Origin: Lachnospiraceae bacterium
GTDB lineage: Bacteria; Bacillota; Clostridia; Lachnospirales; Lachnospiraceae
Reading direction: 5' to 3'
Assembly (NCBI GenBank): GCA_025758065.1
Contig: CP107199.1
Location: 1,547,501 to 1,611,500, forward strand
DNA: 64,000 nt
Below, piece by piece: positions 1-8,208 of the stretch. The notes below the pieces were generated by a model. The model saw only the letters and a list, made by a program, of their open reading frames with translations, did not search any database and was not told the origin of the DNA. Numbering within the stretch: the first letter of the stretch is position 1; each line of letters opens with the position of its first letter. The translations under genes and the position numbers were made by a program.

Positions 1-1
1 C

Positions 2-736
2 AAGGGCAAGAAGTATGCATTCAGAAACGATGGACGTATGATTAACGGCCTGAAGTTCATCAAAGAAGGCACTAACGACTTTGAAGACGTTATAGCTGAT
101 GATGATGACAATCATTCCTTCGATAATGAGGATGATTTCTTAGCACAGGCTTCTACCTACTTTGAAGGTGAAGGATACAAGTGCTACTACTTCGGCGGCG
201 ACGAAGATGGTGCAATGAGAACTGGTAAGACATCTCTGACCTTCGACGGCGAGAACACCAACTTCTACTTCGAGAAGTCTGGCGGCAAGAAGGGTGCTGG
301 TGTAACTGGTGAGAAGGACAACAAACTGTATCAGTCCGGTATGCTGTTAAAGGCAGATTCTGACGACAAGTACACTGTTGTTGATAAAGAAACACATACT
401 AAGGCTGGTGGTACTAAGTATGTAACCTACACCAAGTTAGATGACGCTAAGGCATTCATGGACAGCGTTAAGAACCATGGTGGTAAAGTTAACGATGAAT
501 TAGCTGGTAAGGAAGGCTCTACAAAGGTAACTGTTGGAAGCAACACTACCAAGAAGGCTGAAGACTTAGCTGAAGCTTATTCCGTTGAATTAAAGGATGT
601 TAAGAATCATGAATACATCCTGGTTAATACCTCTGGTAAGGTAATTGACAACAAGGGCAAGAACAAAGATGGCAGCGATTACTACTATGTAACTGACAGC
701 AATGGTAAGATTACTAACATCTACGTTGAAGACTAA
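2..736 (+). CDS. Cell-wall-repeat surface protein, copy A (3' part, start lies left of the window)
   Basis: The reading frame is already open at base 2, so this is the C-terminal ~244 residues of a longer protein. It contains aromatic, glycine- and aspartate-rich repeats (KGKKYAFRNDGRM, CYYFGGDEDGAMRTGKTSLTF, KLYQSGMLLKA) of the choline/cell-wall-binding type and ends in a segment with NTSGKVIDNKGKNKDGSDYYYV. It closely matches the C-terminal third of copy C (11092-12897) and, less closely, copy B (4528-6294). Such proteins are exported and held to the wall or its polymers by the repeats. It is the first gene of cassette A; the second gene begins 122 bp downstream behind a hairpin. Confidence 0.85.
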   Translation, partial: KGKKYAFRNDGRMINGLKFIKEGTNDFEDVIADDDDNHSFDNEDDFLAQASTYFEGEGYKCYYFGGDEDGAMRTGKTSLTFDGENTNFYFEKSGGKKGAGVTGEKDNKLYQSGMLLKADSDDKYTVVDKETHTKAGGTKYVTYTKLDDAKAFMDSVKNHGGKVNDELAGKEGSTKVTVGSNTTKKAEDLAEAYSVELKDVKNHEYILVNTSGKVIDNKGKNKDGSDYYYVTDSNGKITNIYVED

Positions 737-778
737 TCTGATTTGATTTAGAAACAGTTTGTAATAACTAAACATTAA

Positions 779-837
779 GGGGGAAGCGTTATGGCTGATA
801 TAACATTTATGTTAGCTGTAACGCTTCCTTTTTATTT
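779..837 (+). terminator. Intercistronic hairpin, cassette A
   Basis: The arm beginning GGAAGCGTTATGGCTGATAT pairs, with some G-U pairs, with the arm TTAGCTGTAACGCTTCC, and TTTTTATTT follows. This is the form of an intrinsic terminator, yet the ribosome binding site of the next cassette gene (GAAAGGAG, 845-852) lies just beyond it and no separate promoter was found. A leaky terminator or mRNA-stabilising stem that sets the ratio of the two proteins is a reasonable reading. Equivalent hairpins lie in cassettes B and C. Confidence 0.75.
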
Positions 838-857
838 ACTTGCAGAAAGGAGTATCT

Positions 858-2027
858 ATGATCAGAAGAAAATTATTAGTATTAGGAACAGCAATTTGTC
901 TGGCTGTATCAGCAAATGCAATCACATCTTTTGCTGATACTACATCTGCCAGTACCACAACAATGGAAAACTGTGGTGCATATCTTTTTGAGTGGCGCCC
1001 TATTGATTGCGGAAATGGAAATTATTTTGCTATTTTGGTAGGCGGCAATACATTAAATGAGAGTAATGTGATCTTAAATCGAGGTTATGATTATGCTTAT
1101 ACATTTGAACCTATGACTTATTCACGCCCATGGGGAACTGTGCCGGATCTGGTAAATATAGACGGAAAATGGGGGATCCCTGAAAACTGGTCTTCCATGC
1201 CGGAAGGTGCTCAGCCTACTCTCCAGATTGTATTAAAAACAAATTATAAAACTTTAAATACAGATAAGCGTTATGTAAATGTTGTTCATCTTCCTTCCAA
1301 TGTGAATTCCTCTACATTACCAGCAGAAGTGCGTAAATATTTGATTAATGTAGATGCTTCTGACGCTGGTGCTTATAATGACACAGTTACCCCAGGATGG
1401 CAAAAAGAAGCAGATGGATCCGAAAAATATTTAAAGCCAGATGGAACGTATGTAAGCAACGGCTGGCTCCAGCTTGATGATAAAAAATATTACATGGATG
1501 AAAATGGTGTTAAATTAAAAGATACCATTACTCCAGATGGCTTCTATGTAAATTCTGACGGCGAGAAGGTATCTTATATGCCAGGTTGGTATAAAGATGG
1601 TAACTATTGGCGTTATATCCAGAAAAATGGATATTATCTGGCTAACTCATGGTATCAGGATACTGACGGAAAGTATTATTATTTCAATATGGGTGCTGTT
1701 ATGGCAGTAAACACAACCACACCGGATGGTTATTATGTAGATGAAAACGGTGTTTGGGATGGTAATGCATCAACAGTTGCTGCAGCTGAAAAGAACCTCG
1801 GCCCTGGTGTAGACAAAGGCTGGGAACCAATTGATAAAGGTTGGAAATTCAAACAGGAAGATGGTACTTATTTGACCAATGCCTGGAGACAGGACAGCAA
1901 CGGTAAATGGTATTACCTGAACGAAGATGGCTGGATGCTGAAAGACACTAATACACCGGACGGTTATCATGTGGACGCTAACGGCGTTTACGATGGTCCT
2001 GTTGTAACAGAAGAAACAGCAGAATAA
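858..2027 (+). CDS. Secreted cell-wall-repeat protein with unique N-terminal domain, copy A
   Basis: The ATG at 858 is preceded by GAAAGGAG and begins MIRRKLLVLGTAICLAV, a signal peptide ending near SFA; the TTG at 840 that would add six residues is unlikely. Mature residues ~35-170 form a domain I cannot assign, with ENCGAYLFEWRPIDCGNGNYF and a NYKTL/KRYVNVVHLP segment. It holds two close cysteines. Residues ~175-385 are five or so aromatic repeats of the GW-DG-Y-K-DG-NGW type that bind wall polymers. It is 389 residues long and very similar to copy C (9802-10977), less so to copy B. It probably acts outside the cell together with the upstream large repeat protein. Confidence 0.85.
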   Translation: MIRRKLLVLGTAICLAVSANAITSFADTTSASTTTMENCGAYLFEWRPIDCGNGNYFAILVGGNTLNESNVILNRGYDYAYTFEPMTYSRPWGTVPDLVNIDGKWGIPENWSSMPEGAQPTLQIVLKTNYKTLNTDKRYVNVVHLPSNVNSSTLPAEVRKYLINVDASDAGAYNDTVTPGWQKEADGSEKYLKPDGTYVSNGWLQLDDKKYYMDENGVKLKDTITPDGFYVNSDGEKVSYMPGWYKDGNYWRYIQKNGYYLANSWYQDTDGKYYYFNMGAVMAVNTTTPDGYYVDENGVWDGNASTVAAAEKNLGPGVDKGWEPIDKGWKFKQEDGTYLTNAWRQDSNGKWYYLNEDGWMLKDTNTPDGYHVDANGVYDGPVVTEETAE

Positions 2028-2048
2028 TCTAATCTATATTTAGTTTAT

Positions 2049-2088
2049 AAAACTGCAGGATCGTTTATTCACTGATCCTGCAGTTTTT
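2049..2088 (+). terminator. Intrinsic terminator of cassette A
   Basis: The perfect 14-bp arms AAAACTGCAGGATC and GATCCTGCAGTTTT enclose a short loop and are followed by a T run. The sequence is unrelated to the terminators after the small genes of copies B and C. Confidence 0.9.
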
Positions 2089-2329
2089 GCATGTATTAGT
2101 TATGATTGTGAAATTGGCTAAAATCCTATGTAGGGGCATTTATATATTGCAATTGCCCGATACCCATGTTAGAATAAATATAAGCAAGTTTTCTAGAAAT
2201 CTAAATTTTCATTTCATTCAAGCTGCATCTGTCAGCATCTATTTTAAGAACTCTTTGCTTAAACTCCATATCATTTAAGCAGGGAGAACAGGCAGTATCT
2301 TCCTGCGGCAAACAGAAAGGATAATGCCT

Positions 2330-3196
2330 ATGAAAAACACTATCAAAGTACGTCAAACGCACAAGGACAGACTGTTCTGTAATCTTTTTTCAAAGAAAGA
2401 GAATGCTCTTTCTCTGTACAATGCATTGAATGGCACAGATTATAAAAATGAAAATGAGTTAGAAATCGTAACTCTGGAAGATGCACTTTATCTGACAATG
2501 AAAAATGATGTATCCATATGTTTATGTGGAAATATCAGTCTTTGGGAACAACAGAGCAGCGTAAATCCTAATATGCCGCTGAGAGGTTTACTGTATTTTG
2601 CAAGAGAATATGAGGGATGGCTGGCTTCCAGAAAAAAAGATATTTATCGCAGGAAGTTATTAAAAATACCCGCCCCACAATTTTATGTATTTTACAACGG
2701 GAAAGAAATAAGGCCAGAACGTGAAGAGTATCATCTGGCAGATGCCTTTGAGCATCCCGTAAAAGGGTATGACTGGACGGCACATGTGATCAACATCAAT
2801 CCGGATAATAATGTTAGTTTACTGAAAAACTGTAGCGTTCTGGCTGGTTACACAGAGCTGATTCATCAGATACGAACCAGAAAGCAATCAGGCTGCACCA
2901 TTGAAACAGCTGTTCATCAGGCTGTAAAGCATTGTATAGAAAATGACATATTAAAAACATATCTGTTAAAAAACGAAGGGGAGGTAATGTCTATGATCTT
3001 AACGGAATATGATGAAGAACTTCACAATGAAACTTTAAGAGAAGAAGGAATGGAAAAAGGAATCGAAAAAGGAATCGAAAATGGATTACACTTTGCAAAA
3101 ATGATATTCACTCTTCATAAATCAGGCAAATCAGATATAGAAATTGCTGATATTGTAGGAATATCTTTGGATAAAGTAAAAAATTTATTATACTAA
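2330..3196 (+). CDS. Rpn-family PD-(D/E)XK nuclease / putative transposase-like protein
   Basis: The 288-residue protein shows the features of the Rpn/PDDEXK group common in Lachnospiraceae: an N-terminal RQTHKDRLFCNLFSKKENALSLYNALNG segment, a nuclease-type motif NDVSICLCG...LWEQQSS followed by NPNMPLRGLLYFAREYE, and a charged EKGIEKGIENG stretch before a C-terminal helix-turn-helix-like tail (SDIEIADIVGISLDKVKNLL). Family members cut DNA and promote recombination; a true transposition role is unproven. Two ATGs are possible: 2324 is only 3 nt from the AGAAAGG site, 2330 is 9 nt away and preferred. It stands alone between convergent cassettes A and B. Confidence 0.8.
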   Translation: MKNTIKVRQTHKDRLFCNLFSKKENALSLYNALNGTDYKNENELEIVTLEDALYLTMKNDVSICLCGNISLWEQQSSVNPNMPLRGLLYFAREYEGWLASRKKDIYRRKLLKIPAPQFYVFYNGKEIRPEREEYHLADAFEHPVKGYDWTAHVININPDNNVSLLKNCSVLAGYTELIHQIRTRKQSGCTIETAVHQAVKHCIENDILKTYLLKNEGEVMSMILTEYDEELHNETLREEGMEKGIEKGIENGLHFAKMIFTLHKSGKSDIEIADIVGISLDKVKNLLY

Positions 3197-3204
3197 AAAG
3201 TTGA

Positions 3205-3241
3205 ATCGCCAGAAATGATATGTATGTACATTTCTGGCGAT
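3205..3241. terminator. Bidirectional terminator between the Rpn gene and cassette B
   Basis: The arms ATCGCCAGAAATG and CATTTCTGGCGAT form a perfect 13-bp stem between two convergent genes. The same stem core (ATCGCCAGAAAT) recurs at 9730-9770 after the small gene of cassette C, so the terminator was copied with the cassette. Confidence 0.85.
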
Positions 3242-3260
3242 TGTGTTGAGTTATTGTTGC

Positions 3261-4424
3261 TTATGATTCGGCAGCTGCTGTATCCTCTGTTACAGCAAGA
3301 CCATCGTAAACGCCATCTGCACCTACATGATAACCATCAGGTGTATTAGTGTCTTTCAGCATCCAGCCATCTTCGTTCAGGTAATACCATTTACCGTTGC
3401 TGTCCTGTCTCCAGGCATTGGTCAGATAAGTGCCATCTTCCTGCTTAAACTTCCAGCCAATATCGATCGGCTCCCAGCCTTTGTCTACGCCAGGTCCCAG
3501 GTTCTTCTGGTTGGTAACAGTAGCAGCCTTGCCGTCCCAGACACCGTTTTCATCTACATGGTAGCCATCTGGGGTATCAGCATTTGCTACCATATAGGTT
3601 CCGATATTAAAGTAATACCACTTGCCATCTGTATCTTCAATCCAGGTTGCTCCGGCATAATGACCATTTTTAAGGACGTAATGCCAGCCCTTTTCATCCT
3701 GCTTCCAGCCAGGCATATATTTGGTTTTTTCACCAGCTGCGTTTACATAAACACCATCTGGTGTAACGGTATCCTGCAGGCGGAAGCCGTTTTCATCCAG
3801 GTAATATTGCTTATCATCCAGACGCAGCCATCCATTCTTTACAAATGTACCATCTGGCTTACGATACATCCATTTTCCATCCTCATTTGTAGTCCATCCA
3901 GGAGTCACAGTTCCTTCATAAGCACCGGCATCAGAGCCGTCTACATTGATCAGATATTTTTTAACCTCTAAAGGAAGGCTTGCAGTGTTTACACCACCTG
4001 GAAGATGTACTACATTCACATATCTTTTATCAGTAGCTAATGTTTTATAATTGGTTTTTAATACAATCTGGAGAGTTGGCTGTGTTCCTTCAGGAAGGGA
4101 AGACCAGTTTTCCGGGATTGCCCATACGCCATCTACATTTACCAGATCCGGAACTGTTCCCCATGGACGGGAATAGTTCATTGGATCAAAGGTGTAAGCA
4201 TAGTCATAACCACGGTTTAAAATGACATCACTTTCGCTGATCGTATTTCCACCAACTAAAATTGCAAAATAATTACCATCTCCACAGTCTACCGGACGCC
4301 ACTCAAACAGATATGCGCCACAGTTCTCCATTGTTGTAGTGGTATTATCTGCAAAAGCAACTGTTGGAACAGTTACAGACAGCGATAAGGCCATGCAAAG
4401 TGCCACTGTGAATTTTTTTACCAT
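3261..4424 (-). CDS. Secreted cell-wall-repeat protein with unique N-terminal domain, copy B
   Basis: The start at 4424 (MVKKFTVALCMALSLSVTV) follows CGAAAGGAG; the longer open frame to 4451 lacks a site. After the signal peptide (cut near AFA) come the same N-terminal domain as copies A and C (ENCGAYLFEWRPVDCGDGNYF) and the same aromatic repeats. Copy B differs through much of its middle but is nearly identical to the others in the last ~60 residues (from GPGVDKGWEPID), a sign of gene conversion at the 3' end. Distal gene of cassette B. No enzyme motif is seen; an adhesin or wall-polymer-associated role is inferred. Confidence 0.85.
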   Translation of the reverse strand: MVKKFTVALCMALSLSVTVPTVAFADNTTTTMENCGAYLFEWRPVDCGDGNYFAILVGGNTISESDVILNRGYDYAYTFDPMNYSRPWGTVPDLVNVDGVWAIPENWSSLPEGTQPTLQIVLKTNYKTLATDKRYVNVVHLPGGVNTASLPLEVKKYLINVDGSDAGAYEGTVTPGWTTNEDGKWMYRKPDGTFVKNGWLRLDDKQYYLDENGFRLQDTVTPDGVYVNAAGEKTKYMPGWKQDEKGWHYVLKNGHYAGATWIEDTDGKWYYFNIGTYMVANADTPDGYHVDENGVWDGKAATVTNQKNLGPGVDKGWEPIDIGWKFKQEDGTYLTNAWRQDSNGKWYYLNEDGWMLKDTNTPDGYHVGADGVYDGLAVTEDTAAAES

Positions 4425-4451
4425 AATAAGTCTCCTTTCGGTTTTAAGCAA

Positions 4452-4496
4452 GAAAAGCGCTGCGACTAAATTTAATCAGTCACAACGCTTTCCCCC
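4452..4496 (-). terminator. Intercistronic hairpin, cassette B
   Basis: On the - strand AAAGCGTTGTGACT pairs with AGTCGCAGCGCTTT, then CTTTTCTTGC-like sequence follows. The stem carries paired substitutions relative to cassettes A and C while keeping the AAGCG core, so the structure rather than the sequence is conserved. The next gene's ribosome binding site lies immediately downstream. Confidence 0.7.
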
Positions 4497-4527
4497 TTAA
4501 TTATTTAACTGTACTATGTACAATCAA

Positions 4528-6294
4528 TTATTTCTCTGTGTAGATAGCTACGATGTTACCGGAAGTATTTACGCAGTAGTAGTAATCATTGCCATCTCTA
4601 TTTCTGGACTTGTTGTCAACTACCTTACCAGAAGTATTTACTAAGAAATACTTACCAGCTACATTCTGACCATCCTGATCAGTTGAAGGAATGATGTACA
4701 GTTCGTCGATATCATCTGCCTTCTTGCTGATGCCGTAGCTGCTTAAGGTTACGCTAGATGGATTTGTAGTAGATGTTACACCTACTTCATCCAGGAATGC
4801 CTTAACATCATCCAGTTTCATGTATCCGCTGATTGCCTCATTGCTATCATTTGTGTCATTAGCAGCATCCAGAGTCTTAACTACCTGATACTTCTCATCA
4901 GAACCAGCTTTCAGAAGCATACCAGACTGATAGTACTTCTTATCCTTCTCGCCAGTCTTACCAGCACCCTTGTGGCCGCCGGACTTCTCGAAGTAGAAGT
5001 TGAAGCTGTCTCCATCGATAGTGATGTTGGTCTTGTTGGTTCTCATAGCACCATCATCGCCATCACCGAAGTAGTAGCAGTAGTATCCATTTTCATTCCA
5101 GTATGGAGCATTCTTAACGAAGTCATCCTCAGTATCGAATGGATGTCCTGTATTATCATCAGCTACTACACCAATAATCTCACCAGCGTTGTTCTGCTTG
5201 ATGAATTTCAGGCCGTTAACCATACGACCGTCTTCACGGAACGCATACTTCTTGCCCTTGATGGTCTTAAATGCTGCAGTGTAGATTCTACCGTTTCCAT
5301 CTGCATAGTACCAAGCATCTTCATCATCGTTGTTCTTGTCGTAGTTCATGTATTCAGCAGCAACTACCTTGAACCAGCCCTTGCTTACGCGGGAACCATC
5401 TTCAACAGAGTTGAAGTATCTCCACAGATGTGAGTACTGAGCGGTTCTAGCATTGCTGTTAGTAGCCTGAGTACTGTAAGCGTCACGTACGCCTGCATCA
5501 GAAGCTTTCTTAACATCCAGAGACCACTCAGCAGTCATAACACCGTACTGATCAAACTCATATTTCTTACCATTGATGGTCTTGCCCTTCTGGATATCAT
5601 CGCCTTCAGCTTTGATCTTCTTACCATTGGATTTGAAGTAGAACCAACGGCTCTGGTCTTCATCATCATTGAATACAGGAGCGATTTCGTTATCGCTGGT
5701 TGCTTCATTGTAAGTGATGTCCATAAGTACCCAACCGGTAGTCATAGCACCATCATCTTCGCCACCGAAGTAGTAGTCACCATCTTTAAATGCATCACCA
5801 TCAGTATCATCGATACGGCTAGCATCGTCAGACTTAACCCAACCATACAGCATCTTACCTTCATCATCGAAAGCATACTTCTTGCCGTTAACGGTCTTTA
5901 AAGCAACTTTGTTGTTATCGCCGTTCTTTAAAGCTTTACCGTTAGCCTGGAAGTAATACCAGTAATGCTCTGGCTCATTGTCATCGCCTGCATCTTCGTT
6001 ATCGATAGCTACCCACTGGTTAGCTGCCATAACACCGTTAACGTCAACATAGTAGTAGTTGTCGCCATCTTCGATCAGGGTGTCAATTGCCATTTCGCCG
6101 TTGTTATCTAAGTAATACCAGTTATTACCAGATTTTGCCCATTTGTCTGTTACTTTGTCACCGTTTCTATCATAGTATACCCATGTTCCGTCTTCTTCTG
6201 CCCAGCCTGTAGCTGCGAAAGATGTCATGGATGCACCGATAGCAAGCAGTGCTGCTGTTGATAATACAGCAACTAATTTTGTCTGCTTCTTCAT
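4528..6294 (-). CDS. Cell-wall-repeat surface protein, copy B
   Basis: The 588-residue protein starts MKKQTKLVAVLSTAALLAIG, a signal peptide ending at SFA. Essentially all of the rest is tandem aromatic repeats of the choline-binding type (GTWVYYDRNGDKVTDKW, NNWYYLDNNGEMAIDTL, KYAFDDEGKMLYGWV). It is strongly acidic. The first ~115 residues are nearly identical to copy C, the central ~150 residues diverge, and the C-terminal part is again clearly related. The site AAAGGAG sits 12 nt before the ATG, slightly long. First gene of cassette B; likely exported and wall-bound, with a structural, adhesive or immune-facing role. No catalytic domain is visible. Confidence 0.88.
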   Translation of the reverse strand: MKKQTKLVAVLSTAALLAIGASMTSFAATGWAEEDGTWVYYDRNGDKVTDKWAKSGNNWYYLDNNGEMAIDTLIEDGDNYYYVDVNGVMAANQWVAIDNEDAGDDNEPEHYWYYFQANGKALKNGDNNKVALKTVNGKKYAFDDEGKMLYGWVKSDDASRIDDTDGDAFKDGDYYFGGEDDGAMTTGWVLMDITYNEATSDNEIAPVFNDDEDQSRWFYFKSNGKKIKAEGDDIQKGKTINGKKYEFDQYGVMTAEWSLDVKKASDAGVRDAYSTQATNSNARTAQYSHLWRYFNSVEDGSRVSKGWFKVVAAEYMNYDKNNDDEDAWYYADGNGRIYTAAFKTIKGKKYAFREDGRMVNGLKFIKQNNAGEIIGVVADDNTGHPFDTEDDFVKNAPYWNENGYYCYYFGDGDDGAMRTNKTNITIDGDSFNFYFEKSGGHKGAGKTGEKDKKYYQSGMLLKAGSDEKYQVVKTLDAANDTNDSNEAISGYMKLDDVKAFLDEVGVTSTTNPSSVTLSSYGISKKADDIDELYIIPSTDQDGQNVAGKYFLVNTSGKVVDNKSRNRDGNDYYYCVNTSGNIVAIYTEK

Positions 6295-6384
6295 AATGAA
6301 TGCACTCTCCTTTGATTTTTGAAATACTTTTTGAAATTCCTTATTGCATTACGAGTAGATTATACTTCCGATAAGGAAAAGTAT
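6295..6384 (-). promoter_or_regulatory. Promoter block of cassette B
   Basis: These 90 bp are identical to 12898-12987 upstream of copy C and stop abruptly after GTAT. On the - strand they hold a perfect -10 TATAAT (6359-6364), overlapped by an imperfect inverted repeat (ATACTTCC at 6362-6369 against GGAAAAGTAT at 6375-6384). No consensus -35 lies 17 bp upstream (CCAATA in B, ACGATA in C), so an activator bound to the repeat may be needed. Confidence 0.7.
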
Positions 6385-6527
6385 TGGGAGGAGAGGTTTT
6401 GGGAGATAAAATGAGTTATATTTGTTAATTTATGGTCAATAATTCAGTAATTTCTTCCAGTGTATCGAGAACTGTTTAAAATTTAAGTTTTTTACTAATA
6501 GCCATATCTGTATTCTCCATATTCCTA

Positions 6528-7871
6528 TTATTGTGCGTTGTTCTGTTCCAATGCCAGCCTGATCAATCGATCCGTCTGGTCTGCCATGAACAGCGGGATA
6601 TTCAGCACGTCATCGTCCAGTTTCAGATTGTCCAATGAGAAACGAATGCGGAGCTTAACCTTATCAGGAAACAGTTCCTTGAACTTCTTCATACTCTTGC
6701 TGGTTGTGTTGGCTTCGGATTTGACCTCCACGGGGAAGATGTCGTTCTCCCGCTGAATGAGGAAATCCACTTCGTAAGGCGGGTTGTTCTGACTCCAATA
6801 ACGAGGCATGACTTCAAACTGAGTAATTAAAGTCTGCAACACAAAGTTTTCGGTTAATGCGCCTTTAAATTCAGTAAAAAGGCGGTTTCCTTCGCCAAAG
6901 GCTGTGGGAGCCAACTGCGCCAGACGGCGGAGCAGTCCCACATCCACCAGATAAATCTTGAAAGCGGACAAGTCATCGTAAGCTGCAATCGGCAGGCCGG
7001 GAGCTGAGCTGCGATAAATTTTATGCACCAAACGGGCATCTACCAGCCATTGCAAGGCATCCTCGTACTCACGGGCTCGTGCACCTTCCTTGACCACTTT
7101 ATAGATAAACTTCTTGTTTTCTCTTGCCAGTTGAGAAGGAATGGATTTCCAGATCATTGAGATTTTCGGGAACTCGCTGAGATTAGGATGTTTTGCAAAA
7201 TCACGCTCATAGGCTCCGATGATTCCGGACAATGCTTCCTGCATGGCAGAAACGTCCCGTGCCTCCGTCCACATCAATACCGGCTCCGGCATACCACCGG
7301 TGACATAGTACATTTTCAGCTTCTCATACAGCGGATTAAAAAAGGCGTCAGGGATGGGTTCAATGGTGTCCACCTGTTCCAGATACTGCTCCAGATTTTC
7401 ATCACCGTTGGCAAGTAGGAATTCATTAAAGGTCATCGGGTCAATCTGCATAAAGTTAACCTTACCCACGGGAAAAGAGGAAGGTTTCGCCAGGGCAATA
7501 CCCAACAGAGAACCGGCACAGGCAATGTGATACTGCGGTGCGTTCTCGCAAAAATACTTCATAGAATTAATGACCTTAGGGCAGTCCTGCACCTCATCAA
7601 AGATAATCAAGGTTTTTTCAGGCACGATTTTTTGACCGCTTGCCAGCATAAGGTTTTGCAGAATCCGGTCCACATCCTTGGTTGTTTCAAAAAATTGCTT
7701 ATATTCTTCATTTTCATCAAAGTTAAAGTAAGCTGTATTTTCATAACAGCGTCTGCCGAACTCTTTCAGAATCCAAGTCTTACCCACCTGACGTACGCCC
7801 TTCAAGATTAAAGGCTTGCGGTAGGGAGAATTCTTCCAAGCCAGCAATTTTTTTAAGATAAATCGTTCCAT
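6528..7871 (-). CDS. DUF4143-type AAA ATPase (AAA_14)
   Basis: The start at 7871 (MERFILKKLLAWKNS) is preceded by GAGGAGAGA; the upstream ATG at 7886 overlaps that site. It is 447 residues long. Walker A is GVRQVGKT (residues 25-32) and Walker B LIIFDEVQD (D92, E93). The C-terminal DUF4143 region ends with EVDFLIQ...FPVEVKS, the spacing of a PD-(D/E)XK nuclease core. Such single-gene ATPases are very common and often mobile in gut Clostridia and Bacteroidetes; their role is not established. It is divergent from the DUF234 ATPase at 8209 across a 337-bp gap. Confidence 0.85.
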   Translation of the reverse strand: MERFILKKLLAWKNSPYRKPLILKGVRQVGKTWILKEFGRRCYENTAYFNFDENEEYKQFFETTKDVDRILQNLMLASGQKIVPEKTLIIFDEVQDCPKVINSMKYFCENAPQYHIACAGSLLGIALAKPSSFPVGKVNFMQIDPMTFNEFLLANGDENLEQYLEQVDTIEPIPDAFFNPLYEKLKMYYVTGGMPEPVLMWTEARDVSAMQEALSGIIGAYERDFAKHPNLSEFPKISMIWKSIPSQLARENKKFIYKVVKEGARAREYEDALQWLVDARLVHKIYRSSAPGLPIAAYDDLSAFKIYLVDVGLLRRLAQLAPTAFGEGNRLFTEFKGALTENFVLQTLITQFEVMPRYWSQNNPPYEVDFLIQRENDIFPVEVKSEANTTSKSMKKFKELFPDKVKLRIRFSLDNLKLDDDVLNIPLFMADQTDRLIRLALEQNNAQ

Positions 7872-8208
7872 TGAATCTCTCCTCACATTTTTATTGGAGT
7901 TTTATGCTTAATGATCACACTTTTATTATATGCAAAAGCTATGAAAATTACAATTAAAATACAAAATTATTTGATTTTGATGCGTATATATCACACTTTT
8001 ATATAAAATAGCAGGAAATATATTCTGCAATAACGACAGCCTCAGCCTCAACATTAGTTATATTGCATCTAGTAAATAGCCGAAACCATTTACATTAATT
8101 CGATATTTTCATTAATTTTTCTGGACTTATTTACCCAAAATGATATATACTAATTATATAATTACTAATTGTATGATTAGCAAATTTAACAAATTTGAGG
8201 TGATATAA
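7872..8208. other. AT-rich gap between divergent ATPase genes
   Basis: No gene is seen. The gap holds two exact copies of ATCACACTTTTAT (7914-7926 and 7990-8002) in the same orientation, 76 bp apart. It also has a very AT-rich stretch with the palindrome AATTATATAATT just before the + strand gene. The repeats could be operator sites for the - strand gene or scars of an insertion. Confidence 0.5.

Noticed and set aside
2087..2278. Small open frame after cassette A on the + strand
   Set aside because: It begins inside the terminator's T run, has no ribosome binding site and shows no recognisable composition or motif.
4972..5433. Open frames antisense to the wall-repeat proteins (also 11755-12330 and 3327-3971)
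   Set aside because: The biased codons of the repeat proteins leave the opposite strand open. The translations are low-complexity and have no start sites.
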